Of a DNA stretch of 49,238 bases, positions 25,858 to 33,846 are shown in pieces. The stretch is from JAAYJM01 sp964498585. Its GTDB lineage: Bacteria; Bacteroidota; Ignavibacteria; Kapaibacteriales; UBA2268. The notes beneath the pieces were generated by a model. The model was not told the origin of the DNA, did no database searches, and saw nothing but the letters and a program-made list of their open reading frames with translations. The stretch covers positions 1 through 49,238 of the forward strand of contig CAZCHH010000022.1 of the NCBI GenBank assembly GCA_964498585.1, written 5' to 3'. Position 1 is the stretch's first letter. Every line of letters starts with the position of its first letter. The position numbers were made by a program, and so were the translations under genes.

Positions 25858-26438
25858 AATAAGTTTGAGACCTCATTTTTAAGAATATTATCTAAAATGA
25901 TTTTAAATTTTTTTCGTGTTCTAAATAGTTTAATTTTTACATTAGATTTTGATATTTCCATTATTTTTGCAATTTCTTCAATAGAATTATCAAGCTGATA
26001 ATAAAGAGTTAAAATCAAGCTTTCTTCAGAATTAAGTTTTTCAATAGCCAAATTGATATACTGCTTTTGTTCTTCCTCTTTTAATTTGTTTAAAGACAGA
26101 TTATCAACAGAAAAATCAATACCATTCCCATTAACATCAATATCGTCAGTAATTGTGTCTAAAGAGCTATTCCTTTTCCTGAGCATAGAAATTGAGCAAT
26201 TATACACTATTCTATAAAGCCAGGTAGAGAAAGCAGAATTATTATTGAAATAGGGAAGAGCATAATAGCATTTAATAAAAGCATCTTGTGCTGCTTCCTC
26301 AGCATCTTCCCTGTTCTTTAATATTCGGATTGCAAGAGTAAAAGCAATTTTTTTATATTTATTGATAATATAAGAAAAATCGCTGGGACTACCTTTTAAC
26401 ACTTTTTGTATGTAATATTTATCTTCATCTTTTATCAT
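25854..26438 (-). CDS. ECF-type RNA polymerase sigma factor
   Basis: A 194-residue group 4 (extracytoplasmic function) sigma factor. Region 2 spans about 20-95 (DFSYIINKYKKIAFTLAIRI, EEAAQDAFIKCYYAL, FSTWLYRIVYN), and region 4 spans about 130-185, with the helix-turn-helix SIEEIAKIMEISKSNVKIKL followed by RTRKKF. An acidic linker (TDDIDVNGNGIDFS) lies between them. Coupled to the downstream membrane protein gene. The 300-base gap upstream contains two short palindromes and a divergent gene encoding a DUF6249-like protein. Target genes cannot be read from the window. Confidence 0.88.
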   Translation of the reverse strand: MIKDEDKYYIQKVLKGSPSDFSYIINKYKKIAFTLAIRILKNREDAEEAAQDAFIKCYYALPYFNNNSAFSTWLYRIVYNCSISMLRKRNSSLDTITDDIDVNGNGIDFSVDNLSLNKLKEEEQKQYINLAIEKLNSEESLILTLYYQLDNSIEEIAKIMEISKSNVKIKLFRTRKKFKIILDNILKNEVSNLL

Positions 26439-26559
26439 TATAAGTTAGACGAAGGTTTATAATAACTGGTTACAAAATTAAGAAAAATAAATTTTGTAAC
26501 CACTTTTAAAGAAATCACGTCTAAAGTATTAAGAAAAAAATTTTTTATATTTTTTTTTA

Positions 26560-26588
26560 CTCCTTCCCAAGTTGCACTTGGGAAGGAA
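26560..26588. repeat. Short palindrome (TTCCCAAG...CTTGGGAA family)
   Basis: CTCCTTCCCAAGTTGCACTT followed by GGGAAGGAA: nearly identical to the hairpin inside the element at 20194-20222. Confidence 0.7.
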
Positions 26589-26658
26589 GATTTCTTTTCA
26601 AGCTGTGCTTCGAATTTTTTTTATGAATAAAGAGTAAGCATAGCTTTTTTGAAAGTTA

Positions 26659-26684
26659 CATTCCCAAGTGCAACTTGGGAATGA
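26659..26684. repeat. Short palindrome (TTCCCAAG...CTTGGGAA family)
   Basis: CATTCCCAAGTGCAACTTGG followed by GAATGA, 70 bases from the previous copy and in the same divergent intergenic region. Confidence 0.65.
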
Positions 26685-26736
26685 GTGATAAAGAATTCAC
26701 TTTTTTATTTATAAATAATTTATTCAGGAGTTCATT

Positions 26737-27078
26737 ATGGAAGAAGATATCATTGTTCCGGTAACAGTAACAATTACTGTTTTTGCTTGCTTATTTGGAA
26801 TAGCATTCCTTTATTTTACTACAAGGCATAAGGAAAGAGTTATGTTAATTCAGCAGGGGGCAGACCCGGCAATATTCAAAAAGATTAATAATCCTTTAAG
26901 TATTTTAAAATGGGGGATGTTATTTATTGGAGTTGGTATTGGAGTAATATTAGGAGATTGTTTTAGAAATATTTTAATATCACAAACATCTTATGTATCT
27001 ATGATATTGCTTTGTGGTGGAATTTCGCTCGTGCTGTTTTTTATTATTCAAATGAAAATGAGAAAAAATAATGTTTAG
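26737..27078 (+). CDS. DUF6249-like small membrane protein
   Basis: A 113-residue protein with three predicted membrane helices (about 8-28, 57-77 and 85-106). HKERVMLIQQGADPAIF between the first and second matches the signature I recall for DUF6249 proteins, which often sit beside ECF sigma/anti-sigma genes in Bacteroidota. Start codon preceded by CAGGAG. Function unknown; an envelope or signalling role next to the divergent sigma factor is only suggested by position. Confidence 0.65.
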   Translation: MEEDIIVPVTVTITVFACLFGIAFLYFTTRHKERVMLIQQGADPAIFKKINNPLSILKWGMLFIGVGIGVILGDCFRNILISQTSYVSMILLCGGISLVLFFIIQMKMRKNNV

Positions 27079-27103
27079 TTTTATTTAATAAAAGGAATTT
27101 TTT

Positions 27104-27547
27104 ATGAATCCAATGAAATATTTTAGTACAAGTCTGTTAATTCTCATATTTGTTAGTTTACAACTTACAGGTAAAACCATTATTATTGAAAGAAATGGAG
27201 ATAAAGATGCAACTTGGGAAAATTGGAATTTAAAATTTAGTAAAGTTGAAGAAAACCACGATAAGAAAGAAAATTCAAACGTTAGCAGTTTAATCTGTCA
27301 AGGAAAAGGAAATATTGATTGTAGATGGATTACTTCGCCTGTTTCGTCAAAAACGTATCCTTACTTTTATATCAACAATATGATTGAACACGCTAAAATT
27401 CAAATGAAAAATGGAAAATGGTCTGGCAACTTTCAATCAAATTTTGAATACAAAGGAATAAAGTTCAAAAGGATTGTTAGCTGGACCGGAAAAGCACCAC
27501 AAATAAACAAGATTTCTATAGTAATAGAAGAAATAGAAGAAATATAA
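27104..27547 (+). CDS. Small exported protein of unknown function
   Basis: A 147-residue protein with a signal peptide (about 1-23, ending QLTGKT) and a mature part rich in charged residues with two cysteines (ICQGKGNIDC), about 12 kDa. It follows the DUF6249-like gene after 25 bases with AAAGGAA before its ATG, so it is probably in the same operon. I do not recognise the family. It looks periplasmic, with beta-strand-like alternation in the second half. Confidence 0.6.
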   Translation: MNPMKYFSTSLLILIFVSLQLTGKTIIIERNGDKDATWENWNLKFSKVEENHDKKENSNVSSLICQGKGNIDCRWITSPVSSKTYPYFYINNMIEHAKIQMKNGKWSGNFQSNFEYKGIKFKRIVSWTGKAPQINKISIVIEEIEEI

Positions 27548-27591
27548 TAATTATATACCTAGTTGCTTTTAATGATAAAATGTATTTATTT

Positions 27592-27848
27592 GTCATTCCG
27601 AACCCCACAATAAAGCAAATGCTTCATCTAAATGGAAATGACATAAATTTGCACAGTCATTCTGAACGGAGTGAAGAATCCAGAAAATTTTTTTAAATAC
27701 TAATCTCTGGATTCTTCGCTGCGCTTCAGAATGACCGACAAACGTAAAGATGTCATTGGTAAGCGCAGCGAGGAATCTTATAAATTATTTTATCAACCAT
27801 CGGAATACCAGATGGTTGAATAGATTCTTCGATTCGCTCGAAATTACA
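27592..27848. repeat. Dispersed repeats: one family A and two family B copies
   Basis: Family A at 27592-27642, family B at 27656-27735, and a longer B variant at 27752-27848 that carries an extra inner palindrome (CAACCATC ... GATGGTTG). They occupy the 750-base gap before dnaB together with the next repeat. Confidence 0.85.
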
Positions 27849-27858
27849 TCTTTACTTA

Positions 27859-28008
27859 TCATTCTGGCGTTTTCCAGTATCCATATTCAGAAAGTAAGTG
27901 AGCTTGCTCGCTTGTTAGTTACATTTGGGCAAGCTCAATTGCATCTGTGAAATATCTAATAGCGACTGAACAATAATAAAATGGATTCTAACATCCGCCA
28001 GAATGACA
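27859..28008. repeat. Dispersed repeat family C copy 1
   Basis: Bounded by TCATTCTGGCG and CGCCAGAATGA, with an inner dyad TGAGCTTGCTCGCTTG and GGGCAAGCTCAATTGCATC. A second copy lies at 39460-39613. A partial reverse family A follows at 28020-28054. From there to 28296 the sequence is AT-rich with no recognised feature. Confidence 0.7.
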
Positions 28009-28296
28009 CATATATTGATGTCATCACTATTTAAAAAAGGTCTTCCTTTATCAAGAAGTATATAATTACATTCAAAAAATAAGGAATTTATTTCTTTTTT
28101 TTAAAATATTATATTCTGTGGATTTGAATTGACATAATAACATTAAAAAATTTAAGTTATCGTTTTGTGTTAGTAAGTTATCCACAAATTGTTAACAAAT
28201 TGAGAAAAGATGTATAAAATTTGTTTAAAAATTTAATTAAAAAAACAATCAAAATGTAATAATTTGCATAATTAAAAAAAATGAAATAGATATAAT

Positions 28297-29778
28297 ATGA
28301 GTGAAATAGAAACTTTAATCGGAAATAAAAAATATAATAAAAGTTTTGGGCATGATTATCCAACAATAAATCTTGTAGATATGATAGGTAATCGTGTTCC
28401 TCCACACTCAAAAGAAGCAGAAATTTCTGTCCTCGGGGCAATGATGCTGGATAAAGGTGCAGTAGCAAAAGCTGTTGAAATGCTTGAAACAGATAGCTTT
28501 TATTACGAAGCGCATAAAACAATTTTTGATATTATGTGCAGTATGTTTGAGCGAAGTATTAATATTGATATTTACTCTGTTGTTGAAGAACTTCACAGAC
28601 GGAAATTGTTAGACTCTGTCGGTGGAACCTACTATTTATCTGAAATAAATAACAGCATAGCAACATCAGCAAATATTGATTACCATTCCTTAATCGTTCA
28701 GGAAAAGTTTTTAAAAAGACTATTAATAAAATCATCAGGCCAAATACTTTCAAACTGCTATGAAGATTCAAGAGACGCTTTGGAAGAGATAGATTTAGCT
28801 GAACGTCTAATTTTTGAAATAGCAGACAAACGATTCAATCGTTCTTATATGTCAATCGATAAATTAGTTCAGGAAGCTTACGAGCATATTTCAATGCTAA
28901 AGGACAGAAGCAAATTAAGTGCATTTGGAGTGCCTACTGGCTTTACGAAAATTGACGAACTGCTTGCGGGTGGCTTTCAAAAATCTGATTTAATCATCAT
29001 TGCTGCAAGACCTTCTATGGGGAAAACTGCTCTTGGGCTTTCTATTGCAAGAAATATTGCTATTGAATACAAAATTCCTGTTGGATTCTTTTCTATTGAA
29101 ATGTCTGCCATTCAGCTTGTTATAAGATTAATTAGTGCTGAAGCAAGGATTGACCAGCAAAGGATAAGAACAGGAAAAATTAGTCTTGAGGAGTTAAATA
29201 AAATTGTTACCTTGCTTGGTAGAATTGCTAAAGCTCCAATCGTAATCGATGACAGCCCTTCGCTTAATATTATGGAATTTCGTGCTAAATGCCGCAGAAT
29301 GAAAGCCGAGCATAATATTCAAGCGGTTTTTATTGACTATCTTCAGCTTATTCATCCACCAAAAGCAGAATCAAGAGAAAGAGAAATTTCAATTATCTCT
29401 CGTTCTCTTAAGCAAATTGCTAAAGAATTAGATATTCCTATTATTGCTTTAGCCCAGCTTAATCGTCTTGTTGAAGCAAGAAAAGATAAGCGTCCAATGC
29501 TTTCGGACTTAAGAGAATCAGGTAGTATCGAACAAGATTCTGACGTTGTGATTTTCATTAACAGACCTGAACAATATGGTATAAAGACTTTTGATGACCA
29601 AACTTCTACAGAAAACAAAGCTGAAATTATTATCGGTAAGCAAAGAAATGGTCCTGTTGGAACTGTGATTTTAGCATACTTAAAAGACTATGCTCGTTTT
29701 GAAAATCTTGCTTACGATTTTGATGAGCCACCTCCCTATGTTAAAGAGAACAATGAACCAGAGGATAATCCATTTTAA
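28297..29778 (+). CDS. dnaB: Replicative DNA helicase DnaB
   Basis: A 493-residue hexameric helicase that unwinds DNA at the replication fork. The N-terminal DnaB domain (about 35-140) begins PHSKEAEISVLGAMMLD. The RecA-like C-terminal domain (about 200-475) contains Walker A ARPSMGKTA (237-245), FFSIEMS, Walker B FIDYLQL (345-351), ALAQLNR, the arginine-rich LSDLRESGSIEQDSD and a final beta motif KQRNGPVGTV. Length and architecture are normal, with no intein. It is surrounded by repeat-filled spacers, so it is probably transcribed alone. Confidence 0.96.
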   Translation: MSEIETLIGNKKYNKSFGHDYPTINLVDMIGNRVPPHSKEAEISVLGAMMLDKGAVAKAVEMLETDSFYYEAHKTIFDIMCSMFERSINIDIYSVVEELHRRKLLDSVGGTYYLSEINNSIATSANIDYHSLIVQEKFLKRLLIKSSGQILSNCYEDSRDALEEIDLAERLIFEIADKRFNRSYMSIDKLVQEAYEHISMLKDRSKLSAFGVPTGFTKIDELLAGGFQKSDLIIIAARPSMGKTALGLSIARNIAIEYKIPVGFFSIEMSAIQLVIRLISAEARIDQQRIRTGKISLEELNKIVTLLGRIAKAPIVIDDSPSLNIMEFRAKCRRMKAEHNIQAVFIDYLQLIHPPKAESREREISIISRSLKQIAKELDIPIIALAQLNRLVEARKDKRPMLSDLRESGSIEQDSDVVIFINRPEQYGIKTFDDQTSTENKAEIIIGKQRNGPVGTVILAYLKDYARFENLAYDFDEPPPYVKENNEPEDNPF

Positions 29779-29960
29779 ACTGCTATTTTTTTCTGATTTT
29801 CATAACATACATTTATTTACTTTAGTTATTATATAAAGGATATTATTTATTTATAAATAAAAACAAACAATGGTATTGTTCTTCTATTTATTCAGACAAT
29901 ATATATAAACAGTGTAGCTGTGCCCTGTTTGTAGAGATTTTGATATTTTTGATTGAAAGT

Positions 29961-30014
29961 AACGTAATTGCGACCTGTTTATAGAAAAATAATTTTTTAG
30001 GTCGCAGCTACGTT
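29961..30014. repeat. Inverted repeat (GCGACCT / AGGTCGC)
   Basis: Arms AACGTAATTGCGACCT (29961-29976) and AGGTCGCAGCTACGTT (29999-30014). A partial relative, GTAGCTGTGCCCTGTTTGTAGA, lies 40 bases upstream, suggesting another dispersed family. Confidence 0.6.
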
Positions 30015-30026
30015 GCAATTTTTCTC

Positions 30027-30060
30027 AGATGGACTCCATTTGGGAATGTGGAGTCCATCT
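30027..30060. terminator. Perfect 12-base hairpin, possible terminator
   Basis: AGATGGACTCCA (30027-30038) and TGGAGTCCATCT (30049-30060) with a 10-base loop, then TTTTG. It lies about 250 bases past dnaB and 90 past the end of the convergent glycosylase gene. Confidence 0.5.
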
Positions 30061-30078
30061 TTTGTTTGCTTAAAAAAA

Positions 30079-30107
30079 CTCCTTCCCAAGTGCAATCTGG
30101 GAAGGAG
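30079..30107. repeat. Short palindrome (TTCCCAAG...CTTGGGAA family)
   Basis: CTCCTTCCCAAG paired with CTGGGAAGGAG, a slightly diverged copy just past the 3' end of the glycosylase gene. Confidence 0.65.
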
Positions 30108-30145
30108 ATTAAAAAATCCTGCGAACAACTTGCTGCTCGCATAAA

Positions 30146-30724
30146 CTAAACCAAAAACCTTAATTCCAAATCTGCTGATTTTGTTATTCCAATTCGTTTT
30201 GTGATTTTTATATTTTCATAGTTAAATGATTTATAATCCTGTAAAAAAAGTTCTTCACTTTGTAATGATGAGAAATTATCCTGCAAAGAAAACCCAAACG
30301 CTTTTGCTAAATTGCCCGGACCTTTGCAAAGATTTTCTAATTTGTCAGTTTTTCGGTTGATTTTCATTTCGTTGATACCAAGCATTGGAATAGCAGAGCG
30401 GATAAGCACAGCGGCACCAATTTCTTTTTCTTCAGTTACAAAATTAATGCAGTGATGGACACCGTATATTTTATAGACATACAAAATCCCACCCTCCCGA
30501 AACATAGCAGCATTGCGTTTTGTAAGCCCAACAGCAGAATGAGAAGCAAAATCATTTTCTGAAAGATATGCCTCGGTCTCGTTAATCATCGCAGCCAAAA
30601 AACTATTTTCTACTTTTTTTACAAGCACTTTACCTAAAAGAGAGCATGCAACAACTTCAGTTTTTTGTAAAAAAAATTCCTTAGGAATTGAATTTGAAAA
30701 AGTCGGTTCAAACTTACTAATCAT
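30146..30724 (-). CDS. mpg: DNA-3-methyladenine glycosylase (AAG/MPG family)
   Basis: A 192-residue base-excision repair enzyme that removes alkylated purines. The family hallmarks are present: MINETEAYLSENDFASHS with the catalytic Glu51, LTKRNAAMF (68-75), ILYVYKIYGVHHCINFV (80-96), AAVLIRSAIP and LCKGPGNLAKAFG. Length is normal for bacterial members. It is divergent from the dihydrouridine synthase gene, with 37 bases between the two start codons. Confidence 0.93.
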   Translation of the reverse strand: MISKFEPTFSNSIPKEFFLQKTEVVACSLLGKVLVKKVENSFLAAMINETEAYLSENDFASHSAVGLTKRNAAMFREGGILYVYKIYGVHHCINFVTEEKEIGAAVLIRSAIPMLGINEMKINRKTDKLENLCKGPGNLAKAFGFSLQDNFSSLQSEELFLQDYKSFNYENIKITKRIGITKSADLELRFLV

Positions 30725-30742
30725 ATTTCAAAAAAAATTATT

Positions 30743-30750
30743 TATATTTG
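30743..30750 (+). promoter_or_regulatory. Candidate -7 element (TATATTTG)
   Basis: TATATTTG matches TAnnTTTG, 12 bases before the first ATG of the dihydrouridine synthase. Transcription would then begin about 5 bases before that ATG, or 29 before the alternative start at 30786. No clear -33 element. Confidence 0.3.
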
Positions 30751-30761
30751 AATATAAATTA

Positions 30762-31781
30762 ATGAAAAAATTTAAATTGACAAAAATGTTGCTTGGAAAA
30801 TATACAATAGATAAAGGGGTTTTATTAGCTCCGATGGAAAGCATTACCGATTTGCCCTTTCGCTTGATTTGCAAAAAAATGGGTGCCGACATCGTTTATA
30901 CTGAATTTATCGCGTCAGAAGCATTGATTCGGGACGTTCAGCGTTCATTAAATAAAATGCAATACCGTGAAGACGAGCGTCCAATCGCCGTTCAAATATT
31001 TGGCAGCAAAACAGAATCAATGGTAGAGTCGGCAAAAATCGTTGAGGAAAGCGGAGCAGATTTTCTTGATATAAATTACGGCTGCTGGGTGAAAAAAGTG
31101 GTGAATAACTACGCCGGGGCTGCCCTTTTGAAAGATTTGAGTTTGATGGAAGAAATGACTTCTGAAGTCGTTAAAGCAGTAAATATTCCAGTAACAGTAA
31201 AAACTCGGCTCGGCTGGGACGAAAGAAGCATTAACATACTCGAAGTTGCTACTATGCTGGAAAATACCGGAATTGCAGCACTAACGATTCACTGCCGCAC
31301 ACGCGAAATGGCAATGCGTGGAAATGCTGACTGGTCTTGGATTAATAAAGTAAAAGAAAAAGTAAAGCTTCCAATTATTTTAAATGGCGATGTCAGGACT
31401 CCGCAAGATGCTAAACGTGCTTTCGACCAAACCAATTGCGATGCTGTGATGATTGGGCGTGCTGCTGTAGGAAATCCTTTTCTTTTTAAGCAGGTAAAAG
31501 CATTTTTAAATAGCGGTGAAATTATTGGCGAACCAACACTTGAAGAGAGAATAGAAACTATGTTTTTGCATTTAGATTTGAATATTGAATCTAAAAGTTT
31601 TCCACGCGGACTTTACGAGTTTCGCAAACACTATACCGGCTATTTGAAAGGGCTGCACAATTGCTCGCAATACCGCCAGCGGCTTGTTGTTGCTATCTCG
31701 GTCGATGAAGTTTACTCAATAATTGATGAGTTTTTAAAAGAACTAAAAGAATATGAGGAAACAAAAAATATATTACCTTAA
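30762..31781 (+). CDS. dusB: tRNA-dihydrouridine synthase (DusB-like)
   Basis: A 339-residue FMN-dependent enzyme reducing uridines in tRNA. TIM-barrel motifs: LLAPMESITDLPFR (21-34), VQIFGSK, FLDINYGCWVKKVV with the catalytic Cys108, VTVKTRLGW, LTIHCRTRE, ILNGDVRTPQD and VMIGRAAVGNPF, then a helical C-terminal domain. The normally conserved Pro after the catalytic Cys is Trp. By comparison with relatives, the second ATG (30786, MLLGKYTIDKG) may be the true start. The 3' end overlaps the next gene by 29 bases. Confidence 0.92.
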   Translation: MKKFKLTKMLLGKYTIDKGVLLAPMESITDLPFRLICKKMGADIVYTEFIASEALIRDVQRSLNKMQYREDERPIAVQIFGSKTESMVESAKIVEESGADFLDINYGCWVKKVVNNYAGAALLKDLSLMEEMTSEVVKAVNIPVTVKTRLGWDERSINILEVATMLENTGIAALTIHCRTREMAMRGNADWSWINKVKEKVKLPIILNGDVRTPQDAKRAFDQTNCDAVMIGRAAVGNPFLFKQVKAFLNSGEIIGEPTLEERIETMFLHLDLNIESKSFPRGLYEFRKHYTGYLKGLHNCSQYRQRLVVAISVDEVYSIIDEFLKELKEYEETKNILP

Positions 31782-32469
31782 ATTTATTTTCCTGTTACTC
31801 TTTCTTTTCTGCAATGATTTATCTGGAAAAGAAAAAGACTCGATGCTGTATATTTTTCATCCTTCAAGATATGACACCTGGGATTTTCATTTTCTTTGCG
31901 GAGCAAGCGTTACGCGTTTGCCTATTGCTATAGTGGAAGAAGAAATATCATATTCACCAATGGCAGTGGTAAATTTCAGATTGGGTCTCCCTGTTGGATT
32001 ATCATTTAATCTTCAGTTCAATTCAAATTACATAGCTAATAATGGAAATATAGGTGTAAGCTGGACTTTTTTAGATGACAAGTTTTCTTTTGCTGTTGCA
32101 GGAAAATCTTCTATTTGGTTTGGTCATCTTGAAATGGATGCTATCCGCCTGAAATCTTATGGATTAATCCTGTCTCCTGCGATAATTGCTGGCTACAGAA
32201 CCAATCGCTTTTTACTTTCTGCTGAATTTGAAACTCAGCATAGTTTTTTCTGGACTTTTTCTGAAGATGAAAAATTAGGCACCTTAAGAGAACCTTGGGC
32301 TGGTTTCGGGCTAAAATTTAATTTGGAGCATCCGCTTTGGAAAAACCAATGGATTGCAATAGCATTAAAACTCAATTATTCAAAATTTTATTATCAATCG
32401 TGGCTGTCATATTCCACAATTGACGAATTTTTGCTTTATCCGGAAATTCACATTGGGTTTGTTTTATGA
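31753..32469 (+). CDS. Exported outer-membrane-like protein of unknown function
   Basis: A 238-residue protein. A signal peptide (about 7-25, FIFLLLFLFCNDLSGK) is followed by alternating beta strands (VNFRLGLPVGLSFNLQFNS, FSFAVAGKSSIW, WAGFGLKFNLEH, IAIALKLNYSKF) ending in PEIHIGFVL, so it is probably a small barrel or a beta-sandwich in the envelope. It overlaps dusB by 29 bases and its TGA overlaps an ATG of the following frame, suggesting coupled translation in one operon. Family not recognised. Confidence 0.6.
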   Translation: MRKQKIYYLKFIFLLLFLFCNDLSGKEKDSMLYIFHPSRYDTWDFHFLCGASVTRLPIAIVEEEISYSPMAVVNFRLGLPVGLSFNLQFNSNYIANNGNIGVSWTFLDDKFSFAVAGKSSIWFGHLEMDAIRLKSYGLILSPAIIAGYRTNRFLLSAEFETQHSFFWTFSEDEKLGTLREPWAGFGLKFNLEHPLWKNQWIAIALKLNYSKFYYQSWLSYSTIDEFLLYPEIHIGFVL

Positions 32470-32523
32470 AAAATTTATTTTTAACGATATACCAAATTTC
32501 TTTCAAAAAAGATGAAGTACACT

Positions 32524-32602
32524 GTCATTCTGAACGTAGTGAAGAATCTCACAAGCCATTGTTACCACAGAACTTGAGATTCTTCACTTTGTTCAGAATG
32601 AC
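32524..32602 (+). repeat. Dispersed repeat family B copy inside the 5' end of an open frame
   Basis: GTCATTCTGAACGTAGTG ... CTTTGTTCAGAATGAC, 79 bases, a good family B match. Read in frame it gives CHSERSEES..., a known signature of repeat-derived peptide. It lies between the ATG at 32466 and the lipoprotein signal peptide of the next gene. Confidence 0.85.
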
Positions 32603-33842
32603 ACTTGGTAAATACTTTTTATTATTCCTTTTATTTTGCTTGCTTTTTAGCTGTGATATTGACATTACAAAAGTTGTTTTGCCGGAAGAACAGATTAAAG
32701 ATGCACTTTTAAATACAAGTCCTATTCCTCAAAATGTATTCAGTTTACTGGAAGGTAATTATTCAGTTGAAGGAGCTGGTAATTTTTTTGGAAATAATGC
32801 AATAATGAAATGCACCCGTAATTATTTATCTGCTTTTTGTAGTAAAAATAACAGCTTCTGCGTATTTGAATCCGGAATGAACGGAAATTCAATGATTTTT
32901 GCCGGCTATTGGAGATTTGCTCAAAGCGATGAATCTGGTTATATTGAAATGAAGATTGAAGATTCCATTACTTTTTCAGATTTATTAAATGGAATAAAAC
33001 CAAAATCAATTGTTTTTAATGGAAATGTATATAATGCAAATACAGATTCAAATCTGCCCATAAGTTTTACATTTAACTATGTTGGTATTTTAAAGCAGAG
33101 CGATTTTTTAATTATTGGTCATCGTGGCGGCGGTAGAAATATAGATAGGCACCCTGCATCTGAAAACTCTTTAGCAATGCTCAAGTATTCCGAGCGGCTT
33201 GGGGCAAATGCTGTTGAAATTGACGTTAAATTAACTAAAGATAAAGTGCCAGTACTTTTTCACGATGAATATTTGAGCAAAAGATTAATCAGAGAAGAGT
33301 ATTTCATTGGAAAAGTTTCAGATTATTCTTTTGAACAACTTCGTTCTTTTTGCTCTTTAAAAAATGGAGAGAAAATCCCAACTTTAACTGAAGCTCTTGA
33401 TTTAATATTAAATGAAACAGATTTAAAACTTGTCTGGCTCGATATTAAAGCTACTGGTTTAATCGAATTGGTTGCTCCAATTCTTAAGGAATATAATTTG
33501 AAAGCAAAAGAAATTGGAAGGGAATTAGAAATATTAATAGGCATTCCGGACGAAGATGTTTTTAATGAATTTATTAGTTATAAGGGGTTTGAAAATATTC
33601 CATCAATTTGCGAATTAGATGAAAGCTATGTTTTCCGTGCGAATTCAAAGGTTTGGGCGCCCCGCTGGTCACTTGGACTTTTAACCGATAGAGTGCAGGA
33701 AATTCAATCGCAAGGGAAAAAAGTATTTATTTGGACGCTTGACGAACCGCAATTTATTAAGCGTTTCATCGGAAATAAACTTTATGATGCAATTTTAACT
33801 AATTATCCAACCAACGTTGCATATCAACATTTTTCAAACTGA
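32598..33842 (+). CDS. GDPD-family phosphodiesterase lipoprotein
   Basis: Glycerophosphodiester phosphodiesterase-like protein. From the ATG at 32598 it starts with a lipoprotein signal peptide, MTLGKYFLLFLLFCLLFS, followed by Cys, so it should be anchored to a membrane from the periplasmic side. An unrecognised domain of about 130 residues follows, then the GDPD barrel: GHRGG (catalytic His and Arg), ASENS, AVEIDVKLTKD, VLFHDE, LVWLDIKA and VFIWTLDEP. Metal ligands Glu, Glu and Asp are present. The frame is open back to an ATG at 32466 that overlaps the previous stop, but those 44 codons are mostly repeat sequence, so I prefer 32598, whose ATG lies in the repeat's end. It probably hydrolyses glycerophosphodiesters. 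Confidence 0.8.
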   Translation: MTLGKYFLLFLLFCLLFSCDIDITKVVLPEEQIKDALLNTSPIPQNVFSLLEGNYSVEGAGNFFGNNAIMKCTRNYLSAFCSKNNSFCVFESGMNGNSMIFAGYWRFAQSDESGYIEMKIEDSITFSDLLNGIKPKSIVFNGNVYNANTDSNLPISFTFNYVGILKQSDFLIIGHRGGGRNIDRHPASENSLAMLKYSERLGANAVEIDVKLTKDKVPVLFHDEYLSKRLIREEYFIGKVSDYSFEQLRSFCSLKNGEKIPTLTEALDLILNETDLKLVWLDIKATGLIELVAPILKEYNLKAKEIGRELEILIGIPDEDVFNEFISYKGFENIPSICELDESYVFRANSKVWAPRWSLGLLTDRVQEIQSQGKKVFIWTLDEPQFIKRFIGNKLYDAILTNYPTNVAYQHFSN

Positions 33843-33846
33843 TACA

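Noticed and set aside
29961..30107. Riboswitch upstream of a gene
   Set aside because: The hairpins lie at the 3' ends of two convergent genes and match repeat and terminator structures; no known aptamer core is visible.
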